In this document: in pieces, positions 25,489 through 33,983 of the stretch
How the letters are laid out: each line of letters begins with the position of its first letter
Position numbering within the stretch: position 1 is the stretch's first letter
Assembly: GCF_900156175.1 (NCBI RefSeq)
Contig: NZ_FTMV01000007.1
Location: 124,001-188,000, forward strand
DNA: 64,000 nucleotides
Reading direction: 5' to 3'
Source of the DNA: Janthinobacterium sp. TND4EL3
GTDB taxonomy: Bacteria; Pseudomonadota; Gammaproteobacteria; Burkholderiales; Burkholderiaceae_D
Translations under genes and position numbers: made by a program
Notes under the pieces: generated by a model
What the model saw: only the letters and a program-made list of their open reading frames with translations
The model's database searches: none
What the model was told of the DNA's origin: nothing

Positions 25489-26637
25489 ATGAAACTCGCA
25501 TCCCACCTGAAAAAAACCACCTTCGCCGTGGCCGCCTTGCTGGCGGGCGGCGCGGGCCTGATGATGAGCATGGATGGCCGCGCCAGCGATGCCATTCCCG
25601 CCGGCGTTGCCTGCGCAGCGGACAAGGGCTGGGACATGGCCTGTTTGCGCCAGCTCTACGCGCAGCCCATCGCCCGCTGGCCCCGGCCGCAGGTGGCCGA
25701 CGGCGTCACGCCGGCCGAGATGGCGCCCGTGTCGGCGATGCCGCTGCCGCAGGTGCCGCCACAGGTGGCGGCGCTGGGCCAGCGCCTGTTCAACGACCCG
25801 CGCCTGTCGCGCTCGAACGCGGTGGCCTGCATCAGCTGCCACAGCCCCGCGCACAGCTTTGCCGACAGCAAGCGTGTTTCCGTCGGGCACGAAGGGCGGC
25901 AGGGCCAGCGCAATACGCCGGGCTTGCTGGGCGTGGCGCAGATCAAGCCGCTGTTCTGGGATGGCCGCGCCAGCACCCTGGAAGAACAGGCGTTGGGCCC
26001 CTTGCAGCATCCGGACGAGATGGCCATGGACGTACCGGCCCTGGCGGCCAAGCTGGCCGCGCTCGATGATTACCCGGCGCAATTCAATGCTGCTTTCGGC
26101 AAGAAAGAAGGCGTGACCTTGCCGCGCATCCTGACGGCGCTGGCCGACTACCAGCGCACCCTGCTGCCGCCCGTCACGCGCTTCGATACCTTTCTGGCGG
26201 GTGAGCGCACGGCCCTGAACGACCGCGAGCTGCTGGGCCTGCATTTGTTCCGCACCAAGGCGCGCTGCATGAGCTGCCACAGCGGCGCCCTGCTGACGGA
26301 CCAGCAATTCCACAACCTGGGACTGACCTATTACGGGCGCAAGAAATACGAAGACCTGGGGCGCTACCTGGTGACGGGCAGGGACGAGGACGTGGGCAAG
26401 TTCCGCACGCCGGGCCTGCGCGGCGTGGCGCAATCAGGGCCGTGGATGCACAACGGCCTGTTCCCGCAGATGGTGGGCTTGCTGAACATGTATAACGCGG
26501 GCATGTCGCGCCCCGTGCCGCACAACGCGCAGCAGGCGGCCGATCCGAAGTTTCCCGTCACCTCGCCCCTGTTGCAGCCATTGCAGCTGACATCGGCGGA
26601 AATCATTGCGCTGAAGAGCTTTCTGGAAGTGCTGTAG
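25489..26637 (+). CDS. di-heme cytochrome c peroxidase / MauG-family protein
   Basis: A 382-residue periplasmic c-type cytochrome. An N-terminal signal anchor (FAVAALLAGGAGLMMSM) ends near residue 32. Two heme-binding motifs are present: CISCH (114-118) and CMSCH (260-264). The C-terminal GKFRTPGLRGVAQSGPWMHNG matches the region carrying the distal ligand of the high-potential heme in CcpA and MauG relatives. The family reduces peroxides or oxidises protein side chains. It is linked to the upstream TonB receptor (19-base gap) and so probably shares its iron control. Whether it is a true peroxidase or a MauG-like modifying enzyme cannot be decided from sequence. Confidence 0.87.
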   Translation: MKLASHLKKTTFAVAALLAGGAGLMMSMDGRASDAIPAGVACAADKGWDMACLRQLYAQPIARWPRPQVADGVTPAEMAPVSAMPLPQVPPQVAALGQRLFNDPRLSRSNAVACISCHSPAHSFADSKRVSVGHEGRQGQRNTPGLLGVAQIKPLFWDGRASTLEEQALGPLQHPDEMAMDVPALAAKLAALDDYPAQFNAAFGKKEGVTLPRILTALADYQRTLLPPVTRFDTFLAGERTALNDRELLGLHLFRTKARCMSCHSGALLTDQQFHNLGLTYYGRKKYEDLGRYLVTGRDEDVGKFRTPGLRGVAQSGPWMHNGLFPQMVGLLNMYNAGMSRPVPHNAQQAADPKFPVTSPLLQPLQLTSAEIIALKSFLEVL

Positions 26638-26682
26638 GCGCGGCGCGTCCTGCAGGTCCGTGATCATCTGTCGCTTCCTGTT

Positions 26683-27237
26683 TTACCCCCTGGTGCGGTC
26701 ATGCCGCCACAGCACGTCGCTGCCGCCGGCAAAGCGGTTGAGCGCGCGCGAGAGCACGAACAGCAGGTCCGACAGGCGGTTCACGTACTGGCGCGGATGT
26801 TCGTGCAGGGGCTCCGCATTGGCCAGGGCGACGATGCTGCGCTCGGCGCGGCGGCACACGGTGCGGCACACGTGCGCCAGCGAGGCGGCGCGCGAGCCGG
26901 CCGGCAGGATGAATTCGGACAGGGCCGGCAAGTCGGCATTGTATTTCGCCAGTAAATCATCGAGGCGCAGCACGTGCTCTTCCTTGATCAGCTGGTAGCC
27001 GGGGATGCAGATTTCGCCGCCCAGGTCGAACAGGTCGTGCTGGATGGCCACCAGTTCGCCGCGCAAGGCGTCGGGCATGGCTTCGCACAGCAGCAAGCCG
27101 ATGTTGGAATTGAGTTCGTCCACGTCGCCCATGGCGTGGATGCGCGCGCTGTCCTTGCTGGTGCGGCTGCCGTCGCCCAGGCCGGTGCTGCCATTGTCGC
27201 CCGTGCGCGTGGCGATTTTCGAGAGTCGGTTGCCCAT
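26683..27237 (-). CDS. cob(I)alamin adenosyltransferase, PduO type
   Basis: A 184-residue trimeric enzyme transferring the adenosyl group of ATP to cob(I)alamin to make coenzyme B12. The N-terminal ATP-binding segment NRLSKIATRTGDNGSTGLGDG is diagnostic, followed by GDVDELNSNIGLL and, towards the C terminus, CRTVCRRAERSIVAL and YVNRLSDLLFVLSR, all hallmark motifs of the PduO class. The start 27237 (MGNRLSK) has AGGA upstream; a longer frame to 27321 exists but the family begins here. No other cobalamin gene or B12 riboswitch is seen nearby. It is divergent from glcD. Confidence 0.93.
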   Translation of the reverse strand: MGNRLSKIATRTGDNGSTGLGDGSRTSKDSARIHAMGDVDELNSNIGLLLCEAMPDALRGELVAIQHDLFDLGGEICIPGYQLIKEEHVLRLDDLLAKYNADLPALSEFILPAGSRAASLAHVCRTVCRRAERSIVALANAEPLHEHPRQYVNRLSDLLFVLSRALNRFAGGSDVLWRHDRTRG

Positions 27238-27396
27238 GATGTCGATCCTGTCAAAGAAGAATGGGGGCAGCATACGACACTGTGCGCCGCCCGGCGCCGG
27301 ATTTGCCCGCAAATCGGACAAAAAATGCGCCGCGCGCCACTTTTGTGCTTACAATCGTTGCACGTCCATGCACTTTTGCCCCCTTAAGTTGCCCAT

Positions 27397-28887
27397 ATGC
27401 TCAATGCCGCCCCCGAACCCGGATTGACCGCCGCGCGCCAGCAAGCCGTCGTCGCGGCCCTGCTGGCCGTGCTGCCGGCACGCTGCGTGCTGTCCGACGC
27501 GGAAGACACGCGCCCCTACGAATGCGACGGCCTTGCCGCCTACCGCCAGCTGCCGATGGTGGTCACCTTGCCGGATACGGAGGAACAGGTCATCGCCATC
27601 CTCGGCGTCTGCCGCGAACTTGGCGTGCCGATCGTGCCGCGCGGCGCGGGCACGGGGCTGTCGGGCGGCGCCCTGCCCATCGCCGACGGCGTGGTGCTGT
27701 CGACGGCGCGCCTGAACCGCATCGTCCGCCTCGATGCCTACGCGCGCACGGCCGTGGTGCAGCCGGGCGTGCGCAACCTGGCCATTTCCGAAGCGGCGGC
27801 TCCCCACGCGCTGTACTACGCGCCCGACCCGTCTTCGCAGATCGCCTGCAGCATCGGCGGCAACGTGGCGGAAAACTCGGGCGGCGTGCATTGCCTCAAA
27901 TACGGCTTGACCGTGCACAATGTGCTGCGCGTGCGCGTCGTCACCATCGACGGCGACGTGCTGGAACTGGGCGGCGAATGCCTCGATTCGCCCGGTCTCG
28001 ACCTGCTGGCCGTCTTCATCGGCTCCGAAGGCATGCTGGGCATCGTCACGGAAGTGACGGTCAAACTGATACCGAAGCCGGCCACGGCGCGGGTCATCAT
28101 GGCGTCCTTTGACGACGTCGTCACGGGCGGCAATGCCGTGGCCAACGTGATCGCCGCCGGCATCATCCCGGCCGGGCTGGAAATGATGGACCAGACGTCC
28201 TCGCGCATGGTCGAACCGTTCGTCAAGGCCGGCTACGACACCGATGCGGCGGCCATTTTGCTGTGCGAGGCCGATGGCACGCACGAAGAGGTGGAAGAGG
28301 AAATCGCGCGCATGACGGCCGTGCTGGAAGGGGCGGGCGCCAGCGCGATTGCCGTCTCGCAGTCGGAAGCGGAGCGCATGCGCTTCTGGTCCGGCCGCAA
28401 GAACGCCTTTCCCGCAGCGGGCCGCATCTCGCCCGATTACTACTGCATGGACGGCACCATTCCGCGCAAGCGCCTGGCGGAAGTGTTGACGGGCATCGCC
28501 GCCATGGAAACGACGCATGGCTTGCGCTGCGCCAATGTGTTCCATGCGGGCGACGGCAATCTGCATCCGCTGATCCTGTTCGACGCCAACATGCCCGGCG
28601 AATTCGAGCGCGCCGAGGCGTTTGGCGCGGACATCCTGGCCCTGTGCGTGGCCGTGGGCGGCACCATCACGGGCGAGCATGGCGTGGGCATGGAAAAGAT
28701 CAATTCCATGTGCGTGCAGTTTACGCGCGCCGAACTCGATGCCTTCTTTGCCGTCAAGCGCGCCTTCGACCCCCATGCCCTGCTGAACCCGGACAAGGCG
28801 ATACCCACCTTGAACCGCTGCGCCGAATTCGGCAAGATGCATGTGACGGCGGGGCGGCTGCCGTTCGCCAACCTGCCCCGTTTTTAA
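27397..28887 (+). CDS. glcD: glycolate oxidase subunit GlcD (FAD-linked)
   Basis: A 496-residue flavoprotein, the catalytic subunit of glycolate oxidase, oxidising glycolate to glyoxylate at the membrane. The PP-loop FAD-binding motif is PRGAGTGLSGGALP (about residues 80-95), with PDPSSQIACSIGGNVAENSGG and GSEGMLGIVTEVTVKL completing the FAD domain. The C-terminal substrate-side motif is NVFHAGDGNLHPLILFD, and GGTITGEHGVGMEK carries conserved flavin and substrate residues. It opens the glcDEF operon: glcE starts 16 bases after its stop. A -10-like TACAAT lies at 27350-27355. Confidence 0.94.
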   Translation: MLNAAPEPGLTAARQQAVVAALLAVLPARCVLSDAEDTRPYECDGLAAYRQLPMVVTLPDTEEQVIAILGVCRELGVPIVPRGAGTGLSGGALPIADGVVLSTARLNRIVRLDAYARTAVVQPGVRNLAISEAAAPHALYYAPDPSSQIACSIGGNVAENSGGVHCLKYGLTVHNVLRVRVVTIDGDVLELGGECLDSPGLDLLAVFIGSEGMLGIVTEVTVKLIPKPATARVIMASFDDVVTGGNAVANVIAAGIIPAGLEMMDQTSSRMVEPFVKAGYDTDAAAILLCEADGTHEEVEEEIARMTAVLEGAGASAIAVSQSEAERMRFWSGRKNAFPAAGRISPDYYCMDGTIPRKRLAEVLTGIAAMETTHGLRCANVFHAGDGNLHPLILFDANMPGEFERAEAFGADILALCVAVGGTITGEHGVGMEKINSMCVQFTRAELDAFFAVKRAFDPHALLNPDKAIPTLNRCAEFGKMHVTAGRLPFANLPRF

Positions 28888-28902
28888 CCGCCGGAGACTC
28901 CT

Positions 28903-29973
28903 TTGCAAGCGATAGTGGAACAATTCAGGCAGCAGATCCTCGCTGCCAGCGCGGCGCGCAGGCCCTTGCGCCTGCGCGGCGGCGGCACGAAGGACTGGTA
29001 TGGCCAGCAGCTTGACGGCGAGGTGCTCGACACGCGCGCGTATGCGGGCATCATCGACTATGAACCGACGGAGCTGGTGATCACGGCCCGCTGCGGCACG
29101 CCGCTTGCCGAGATCGAGGCGGCGCTGGCCGCGCGCAAGCAGATGCTGGCTTTCGAGCCGCCCCATTTCGGCCCCGGCGCCACCGTGGGCGGCGTCGTCG
29201 CCAGTGCGCTGTCCGGCCCGCGCCGGGCCAGCGCGGGGGCCTTGCGCGATTTCGTGCTGGGCGCCGTGCTGATGGATGGCCACGGCGAACGCCTGGCCTT
29301 TGGCGGGCAGGTCATGAAAAACGTGGCCGGCTACGATGTCTCGCGCCTGCTGGCGGGGTCCATGGGCACCTTGGGGCTGATCCTGGAAGTGTCGCTCAAG
29401 GTGCTGCCCCTGCCGCTGCGCGAAGCGACCTTGCGCCTGGCGTGCGCGGAAATCGCCGCCTTGCGCCTGCTCAATGAATGGGCCGGTCAACCGCTGCCGA
29501 TATCGGCCAGCTGCTGGCACGACGGTGTCCTGAGCGTGCGCCTGTCCGGCGCCGAGGCGGCCGTCTCGGCAGCCCTGCAGTCGCTGGGCGGCGAGCTGCT
29601 CGCGCCCGATGACGCGGCCGCCTTCTGGCTGTCCCTGCGCGAGCAGACGCACGCCTTTTTTGCGGGCGCGGGCAGCCTGTGGCGCCTGTCGCTGCCGCCG
29701 CACGCCAGCGCCGTGATCCTGAAAGGGCGCCAGCTGGTCGAGTGGGGCGGGGCGCAGCGCTGGCTCAAGCTCGACGGCGACGCCGATGCGGCAGGCGGCC
29801 AGCGCATCCGCCAGGCGGTGGCCGCTCTCGGGGGCCACGCCACCCTGTTCCGCGGCGGCGACAAGGCGGTCGGCGTGTTCCATCCGCTGGCGCCGGCCGT
29901 AGAAAAAATCCACCAGCGCCTGCGGCAGGCTTTCGACCCGGCCGGCATCTTCAACCCGCACAGAATGACTTGA
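28903..29973 (+). CDS. glcE: glycolate oxidase subunit GlcE
   Basis: A 356-residue second flavin-binding subunit. It starts with TTG at 28903 (GGAG eight bases upstream). The FAD-binding half has RLRGGGTKDWYG, then ELVITARCGTPLAEIEAAL, and FGPGATVGGVVASALSGPRRA...GAVLMDGHGERLAFGGQVMKNVAGYDVSRL. The C-terminal half is shorter than in GlcD. Needed with GlcD and GlcF for activity. The glcF ATG lies only four bases after its stop. Confidence 0.94.
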   Translation: MQAIVEQFRQQILAASAARRPLRLRGGGTKDWYGQQLDGEVLDTRAYAGIIDYEPTELVITARCGTPLAEIEAALAARKQMLAFEPPHFGPGATVGGVVASALSGPRRASAGALRDFVLGAVLMDGHGERLAFGGQVMKNVAGYDVSRLLAGSMGTLGLILEVSLKVLPLPLREATLRLACAEIAALRLLNEWAGQPLPISASCWHDGVLSVRLSGAEAAVSAALQSLGGELLAPDDAAAFWLSLREQTHAFFAGAGSLWRLSLPPHASAVILKGRQLVEWGGAQRWLKLDGDADAAGGQRIRQAVAALGGHATLFRGGDKAVGVFHPLAPAVEKIHQRLRQAFDPAGIFNPHRMT

Positions 29974-29977
29974 GCGC

Positions 29978-31207
29978 ATGCAAACCAATCTCGCCGATTT
30001 CATCAAGAATACGCCGGCAGGCGACGAAGCCGAAGCCATCCTGCGCGCCTGCGTGCATTGCGGCTTCTGCACGGCCACCTGTCCCACCTACCAGCTGCTG
30101 GGCGATGAACTCGACGGCCCGCGCGGACGCATCTACCTGATCAAGCAGGTGCTGGAGGGCGCGCCCGTCACGGCCAAGACGCAGACGCACCTGGACCGCT
30201 GTTTGACCTGCCGCAACTGCGAGTCGACCTGTCCGTCCGGCGTGCAGTACGGGCGCCTGGTCGACATCGGCCGCCACGTCGTCGAGCAGCGCGTGCAGCG
30301 CCCCTTGCGCGAACGGGCCTTGCGCTTCGCCCTGAAGGAAGCCTTGCCGCGCCGCTGGCTGTTTACGCCCGTGTACAAGGCGGGGCAGGCGCTGCGGCCC
30401 TTGCTGTCAAAAGGCTTGCAGGATAAATTGCGCCCCGGCGCGAATGCGGGGGCATGGCCGGCGCGCCGGCACGCGCGCACCATGCTGCTGCTCGACGGCT
30501 GCGTGCAGCCGGCCATGTCGCCCAACATCAACGCGGCCACGGCGCGCGTGCTCGACGCGCTGGGCGTGCAATTGATCGTCGCGCCCAAGGCGGGCTGCTG
30601 CGGCGCCCTGCGCCATCACCTGAACGACCAGGAGGCGGCGCTGGACGACATGCGCCGCAATATCGACGCCTGGTGGCCGTATGTCGACAGCGCCGAAGCC
30701 ATCGTCATGACGGCCTCGGGCTGCGGCGCCACCGTCAAGGAATACGGCCACCTGCTGGCGCACGATGCGCAGTATGCGGACAAGGCGCGGCGCATCGCGG
30801 AACTGACGCGCGATTTGTCCGAGATCATGCCCGCGTTTGAGGCGCAGCTGGTGGCGCTGCTGCAAGGACGCATCGGCAAACGGGTGGCGTATCACCCGCC
30901 GTGCACCCTGCAGCACGGCCAGCAGGTGCGCGGCAAGGTCGAGCAGGTGCTGCGCGCCGTCGGCGTCGACGTGCGCCTGTGCGCGGACAGCCATCTGTGC
31001 TGCGGTTCGGCCGGCACGTATTCGATCCTGCAGCCGGAACTGTCGCAGCAGCTGCGCGACAACAAGGTGGCGAACCTGGAAGCGTGCGAGCCGGAGATGA
31101 TCGTGTCGGCCAATATCGGCTGCCTGAGCCATTTGCAGTCGGGCACGCAGACGCCCGTGCGGCACTGGATCGAGCTGATTGATTCGGCCTTGACGCCCGT
31201 CAAATAG
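29978..31207 (+). CDS. glcF: glycolate oxidase iron-sulfur subunit GlcF
   Basis: A 409-residue electron-transfer subunit. Two ferredoxin-type [4Fe-4S] motifs near the N terminus are CVHCGFCTATCP and CLTCRNCESTCP. The C-terminal part carries two copies of the CCG (cysteine-rich) domain: DGCVQPAMSP...APKAGCCGALRHH and HPPCTLQHGQQ...DSHLCCGSAG. It links the flavin subunits to the quinone pool. It is the last gene of the operon; no GlcC regulator or GlcG is present in the window. Confidence 0.95.
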   Translation: MQTNLADFIKNTPAGDEAEAILRACVHCGFCTATCPTYQLLGDELDGPRGRIYLIKQVLEGAPVTAKTQTHLDRCLTCRNCESTCPSGVQYGRLVDIGRHVVEQRVQRPLRERALRFALKEALPRRWLFTPVYKAGQALRPLLSKGLQDKLRPGANAGAWPARRHARTMLLLDGCVQPAMSPNINAATARVLDALGVQLIVAPKAGCCGALRHHLNDQEAALDDMRRNIDAWWPYVDSAEAIVMTASGCGATVKEYGHLLAHDAQYADKARRIAELTRDLSEIMPAFEAQLVALLQGRIGKRVAYHPPCTLQHGQQVRGKVEQVLRAVGVDVRLCADSHLCCGSAGTYSILQPELSQQLRDNKVANLEACEPEMIVSANIGCLSHLQSGTQTPVRHWIELIDSALTPVK

Positions 31208-31262
31208 GTACTTCGCTGTATTGCGCGATACGCCATTGCGGCGCGGGGATGAATTTATCCGC

Positions 31263-33350
31263 TCACTCCAGCACGGCGTCCGCCTGCATGGGGCGGGCGA
31301 TGCCGTAGCCTTGCGCCAGGTCGCAGCCCAGCTGGATCAGGCGCGCGCCGTGTTCGATGCTTTCCACGCCTTCGGCGATCACCGTCAGCGAAAACGAACG
31401 GGCCAGCCCGATGACGGCGCGCACCAGGTGCAGGTCGTCGCGGTCGTTGAGCATGTTGCGCACGAAGCTCTGGTCGATCTTGACGATGTTGGCCGGCAGG
31501 CGTTTTAGATAGGACATCGACGAGTAGCCGGTGCCGAAATCGTCGAGCGCGAAGGTGATGCCCAGCGCCTGGCAGGCGCGGATGATGCGGCGCACGTGCT
31601 CGATGTCGTGCAGGGCCGACGATTCGAGGATTTCCAGCTCCAGCATGCTGGCGCGCACGCCGGGAAATTCGCCGAGGATGGTTTTCAGGCGCGAGACGAA
31701 ATCGGGCTGCTGGAAGTGGCGCGCCGCGATGTTCACGCTGACCACCCAGTGCTGGCCGGCGTCGCTCCAGCGCTGCATCTGCCACAGGGCCTGGCGCAGC
31801 ACCCATTCGCCGATGTCGATGATCAGATCCGTCTGTTCCACCAGGGGCAGGAACTGCGCCGGCGCCAGCACGCCGCGGCGCGGATGCTGCCAGCGCAGCA
31901 GCGCTTCCATGCCCACCACCGTGCCGGCGCGCATGTTCACCTTCGGCTGGTAGTACAGCCGCAATTCGCCGTTGATCAGGGCCTGGCGCACTTCCGTGCG
32001 CTGGTTGTGGTGGGTGCGCACTTCCTCGTCGAGATTCGTGTCGAAGAAGTGGTACTGGTTGCGCCCCGTCAATTTGGCCTGGTAGACGGCGTGGTCGGCG
32101 TGGCGCAGCAGGCTTTCCGTATTCAGGTCCTTGCCCGCATACACGGCGACGCCGGCGCTGGCCGTCATGTGCAGCGCCTGCTGGTCGCACTGGTAGGGAC
32201 GGGCCAGCTCGGCCATCAGCTGCGTGACGTTCTGTTCGATGCTGGCGATGCTGGCCTGGCCGCACAGCAGCAGGACGAATTCATCGCCGCCCAGGCGCGC
32301 CGCATAGTGAACCTGTCCCGAAAAGCCGTGCAGCCTGCCGGCCACCTGCTTGAGGATTTCATCGCCTGCCTCGGCGCCGTGGCGGTCGTTGATGGCCTGG
32401 AAGTGGTCGAGGTCGAACAGGCACACGGCCAGCAGGCGCTGGCGTTCGCGCGCGAGGAACATTTCCTGCTCGAAGCGGGCGGCCAGCGCGGCCCGGTTGG
32501 GCAAGCCCGTCAGCACGTCATTGTAGTTTTGCCATGACAGCTTTTGCAGGGCCTGCTGCATGTGCACGGTTTCGTTCAGTTGTTCGCCCAGCTGGCGCTG
32601 GCTGGTCTTGAGCGAGCTCAATAGCTCTTCGATATTGCCGGCCATGCTGTTGAAGGCCTGCGACACGGCTTGCGCCTCGGGCGTGCCGCCGGCCGCCAGG
32701 CGCACGGCGAAGTCGCCGCCGCGGAAGCGGTCGCTGGCCTGCACGAGGCGCGCCAGCAGCCTGCGGTGCGAGGCCAGGATCAGGCCCAGCAGCAAAAAAA
32801 CGAGGACGATATTGATGGCGCTCAGCATGGCCTGCTGGCGTACGCTGTGCCATACCTGCGTCAGCGGCAGGCCGGGCGTGTAGTGCAGGTCGAGGATGCC
32901 GTCGCCACCGCCGGGCAGGGCCACCGTCAGGCGGCTGCTGATGGCCGTGATGCCGGCCAGGCGCGCAAACCATGCCGGTACCGTGGCCGCCAGTTCTTCG
33001 GCCAGTTCCCGGTCGGCGCGTATCTCGATGTGTTCGGAAGCGCTATCCCAGCGGATGGCGGCGAGGCTGCGGTTCAGCGGCAGGGCGCCGCGCAGCGCCT
33101 GCTGCACATTGTCGCGCAAGCTCTCCATGTTTGCCTGCACGGCCACCGGCAGCACGGTATTGGCCAGGTAGAGATTGAGTTGCCGCGCATCGTTCTGGTA
33201 GCGGGAATTGGCCAGCGCCGTTTCCGTATCGAGCAGGACGTGATAACGGACGGCGGAAACGGCGAGTATCAGAAGGAAAATAGGGATGAAAAGGCGGCAA
33301 TAGCAGCCCATCCGCATCCATGAAGACAATATTTTCCCAAAGACTGGCAT
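31263..33350 (-). CDS. membrane-bound GGDEF/EAL cyclic-di-GMP protein
   Basis: A 695-residue inner-membrane signalling protein. TM1 is about residues 20-34. The periplasmic domain (35-175) ends in PAWFARLAGI...GILDLHYTPGLPLTQVWHS, which resembles the LapD/MoxY N-terminal sensor domain. TM2 is 176-193, followed by a HAMP linker (to ~250). The diguanylate cyclase domain has an intact GGDEF (354-358) and lacks the RxxD inhibitory site. The phosphodiesterase domain has the EALLRW motif (482-487), later NIAARHF, LEILES and the metal-binding DDFGTGYSS. Both catalytic signatures look intact. It stands alone, convergent with glcF. Confidence 0.92.
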   Translation of the reverse strand: MPVFGKILSSWMRMGCYCRLFIPIFLLILAVSAVRYHVLLDTETALANSRYQNDARQLNLYLANTVLPVAVQANMESLRDNVQQALRGALPLNRSLAAIRWDSASEHIEIRADRELAEELAATVPAWFARLAGITAISSRLTVALPGGGDGILDLHYTPGLPLTQVWHSVRQQAMLSAINIVLVFLLLGLILASHRRLLARLVQASDRFRGGDFAVRLAAGGTPEAQAVSQAFNSMAGNIEELLSSLKTSQRQLGEQLNETVHMQQALQKLSWQNYNDVLTGLPNRAALAARFEQEMFLARERQRLLAVCLFDLDHFQAINDRHGAEAGDEILKQVAGRLHGFSGQVHYAARLGGDEFVLLLCGQASIASIEQNVTQLMAELARPYQCDQQALHMTASAGVAVYAGKDLNTESLLRHADHAVYQAKLTGRNQYHFFDTNLDEEVRTHHNQRTEVRQALINGELRLYYQPKVNMRAGTVVGMEALLRWQHPRRGVLAPAQFLPLVEQTDLIIDIGEWVLRQALWQMQRWSDAGQHWVVSVNIAARHFQQPDFVSRLKTILGEFPGVRASMLELEILESSALHDIEHVRRIIRACQALGITFALDDFGTGYSSMSYLKRLPANIVKIDQSFVRNMLNDRDDLHLVRAVIGLARSFSLTVIAEGVESIEHGARLIQLGCDLAQGYGIARPMQADAVLE

Positions 33351-33496
33351 CGTTTTTTGATCGATATCTGCGAATAATTATGTAAACATTATCACTGAAA
33401 TTTGCTATTGGAAACACAATATTGATGTCAGGCATGAAATAAATACGAATTTATTGATTTTGCATGATTGTTGTCTTTAATCAAAACGATGAATTT

Positions 33497-33982
33497 TTAC
33501 TCCTGTAGCAGTTTCCGTATGTCGGCCACGAGGCTGGCCGGCTTGCTGGCCGTCGCGTAGCGGCGAAATACGCGGCCATCCTTGCGCACCAGGAATTTGG
33601 TGAAATTCCATTTGATCGACTGCGTGCCGAATATGCCGGGTGCCGCCTGTTTTAATTGCGCAAACAGGGGGTGGGTATGCGGGCCATTCACGTCGATCTT
33701 GGCAAACAGGGGAAAGGTCACGCCGAAGTTCTTTTCGCAAAAGGCGCCGATGTCCGCATTCGAGCCCGGTTCCTGCTGGCGGAATTGATTGCAGGGAAAG
33801 CCCAGCACGACGAGGCCCTGGTCGTGGAATTCGCGGTATAGCGCTTCGAGTCCCGCGTATTGGGGCGTGAAGCCGCAGGCGCTGGCCGTATTGACGATCA
33901 GCAATACCTTGCCCTTGTAGCGGGCCAGGTCGACGGGCGTGCCGTCGAGCGCCGTCGCCTCGACATCGTGGATGTTGTTCAT
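33497..33982 (-). CDS. glutathione peroxidase (cysteine type)
   Basis: A 161-residue thioredoxin-fold peroxidase. The peroxidatic residue is Cys36 in NTASACGFTPQY. The catalytic Gln and Trp are in GFPCNQFRQQEPG and IKWNFTKFLV. Sequence and length fit the bacterial cysteine GPx (BtuE-like) family, which usually uses thioredoxin as reductant. It begins one base after the pilU stop codon, so it is cotranslated with the pilus ATPases. The gene ends in an AT-rich region. Confidence 0.92.
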   Translation of the reverse strand: MNNIHDVEATALDGTPVDLARYKGKVLLIVNTASACGFTPQYAGLEALYREFHDQGLVVLGFPCNQFRQQEPGSNADIGAFCEKNFGVTFPLFAKIDVNGPHTHPLFAQLKQAAPGIFGTQSIKWNFTKFLVRKDGRVFRRYATASKPASLVADIRKLLQE

Positions 33983-33983
33983 G

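Noticed and set aside
26683-27396. Cobalamin riboswitch near the adenosyltransferase
   Set aside because: The 159-base divergent gap is too short and lacks a B12-box-like sequence that I can recognise.
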